This document shows, in pieces, positions 7,387 through 7,789 of a stretch of DNA of 7,789 nucleotides. Numbering within the stretch: position 1 is the first letter of the stretch; each line of letters starts with the position of its first letter. Under the pieces are notes generated by a model. The model ran no database searches. It was given only the letters and a program-made list of their open reading frames with translations, and was not told the origin of the DNA. Source of the DNA: Candidatus Delongbacteria bacterium (GTDB taxonomy: Bacteria; UBA4055); the NCBI GenBank assembly GCA_022013635.1, contig JAKLPX010000324.1, forward strand, positions 1-7,789. Direction: 5' to 3'. Position numbers and translations under genes: made by a program.

Positions 7387-7789
7387 ATGAGAAGACTAAA
7401 ACCATACCATATAACCTGGGCCACCCATAATTCCAGAAGATCCCCTAGAATGCTTCATTATTCTGGAGAACCAAAATATTATGTATGGCTAACAAATGAG
7501 GAAGAAATAATCATCGCGGAATCTATTGCAGAATCAGTAGAGAAAGATAAATTAAATGTTAAGGCATTTAACATTTGCGGTGATCATGTACATATTCTGA
7601 TGGTGTGTCAAAAAGAAGATATACCAAAGATAATCCATAACCTAAAAGGAAGATCTTCAAGAGCTTTGTCTGTCTGGTATGAAAATGGGATACAGTTAGA
7701 CAATGGGATTAATCCCATTGCCCTACCTGGTAATCCCATTATTCAAGAAAGACAAAGCACCTCAACTTGGGCACAAAAATATAATGTCA
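7387..7789 (+). CDS. IS200-like/REP-associated Y1 (HUH) transposase, 5' part
   Basis: The frame is open from ATG 7387 to the window end (134 residues), so the 3' end is cut off. A TAA stands directly before the ATG, so no earlier start exists. AAGAG (7375-7379) is a weak ribosome site. The product begins PYHITWATHNSRR and reads CGDHVHILM at 64-72. His67 and His69 form the HUH metal site of Y1 single-strand DNA transposases. The helix DIPKIIHNLKGRSSRAL follows, and then WAQKYNV (128-134), which fits the 'LWxxxYxV' region of this family. The catalytic tyrosine is expected beyond the window. These enzymes nick and join single-stranded DNA at hairpins; RAYT members act on REP palindromes and are often single-copy and domesticated. 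Residues ~100-118 (NGIQLDNGINPIALPGNPI) are encoded by a palindromic repeat cluster and look like an insertion between the HUH part and the WAQKYNV segment. Confidence 0.88.
   Translation, partial: MRRLKPYHITWATHNSRRSPRMLHYSGEPKYYVWLTNEEEIIIAESIAESVEKDKLNVKAFNICGDHVHILMVCQKEDIPKIIHNLKGRSSRALSVWYENGIQLDNGINPIALPGNPIIQERQSTSTWAQKYNV
7684..7740. repeat. Nested palindromes inside the transposase gene
   Basis: The inner palindrome is perfect: caatgggatt (7701-7710) faces aatcccattg (7711-7720). Its eight-base arm aatgggat also occurs at 7684-7691, and the reverse complement atcccatt recurs at 7733-7740, giving two copies in each orientation. The same-orientation copies are 18 and 21 bases apart. 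Both spacings are multiples of three, so each copy keeps the same reading phase (NGI, NGI, NPI, NPI). On the minus strand GTAG (7726-7723) lies two bases before the inner hairpin, in the position of the conserved tetranucleotide of REP elements. The core matches the intergenic palindrome at 7312-7331 at 18 of 20 bases, and the two differences restore pairing. Confidence 0.88.

Noticed and set aside
7175..7405. Minus-strand open frame with a repeated YPFP peptide
   Set aside because: It is the complement of the stop-free 12-bp array and overlaps the TPR 3' end and the transposase start; no coding signal supports it.
7309..7789. A complete IS200/IS605 insertion sequence
   Set aside because: The right end and the catalytic tyrosine lie outside the window and no element boundaries can be defined, so only the gene and the palindromes are annotated.

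Overview
The window is AT-rich bacterial DNA with genes packed on the + strand. Gene content, a Bacteroidetes/Chlorobi-type signal peptide ending in ...VFCQ, weak Shine-Dalgarno sequences and the type of small Y1 transposase at the right end together suggest a member of the Bacteroidota/Ignavibacteria neighbourhood. That placement is an inference from style, not from a marker gene.

Positions 1-7238 hold five same-strand genes separated by only 25, 6, 9 and 16 bases. They are the 3' part of a SWIM zinc-finger protein, the glutaminase subunit PurQ of purine synthesis, a six-helix membrane protein resembling ABC-2 permeases, a PHP-fold metallophosphoesterase of the CehA/McbA type with all expected metal ligands, and a 1203-residue exported TPR protein. 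The spacing fits a single transcription unit, but the products do not form one obvious pathway. PurQ is housekeeping, while the last three look like envelope or secretory functions. No tRNA, rRNA or CRISPR array is visible.

Positions 7239-7386 are an unusual intergenic segment. Directly after the TPR stop codon there are five perfect copies and a half copy of a 12-bp G-rich unit (cgggaagggata), with 11 GGG runs spaced as in G-quadruplex motifs. A perfect 26-bp palindrome and a C-rich tract follow.

From 7387 to the window end lies the 5' part of an IS200-like/REP-associated (Y1, HUH) transposase gene. Its coding sequence contains a second, 20-bp palindrome. This differs from the core of the intergenic one only by a compensated base-pair change (G:C to T:A), and further half-copies of its arms lie in frame on either side. 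On the minus strand a GTAG tetranucleotide stands two bases from this hairpin, as at REP elements recognised by RAYT transposases. The right end is therefore best read as a transposase with candidate cognate palindromes both upstream of and inside its own gene. It is the most noteworthy part of the window.
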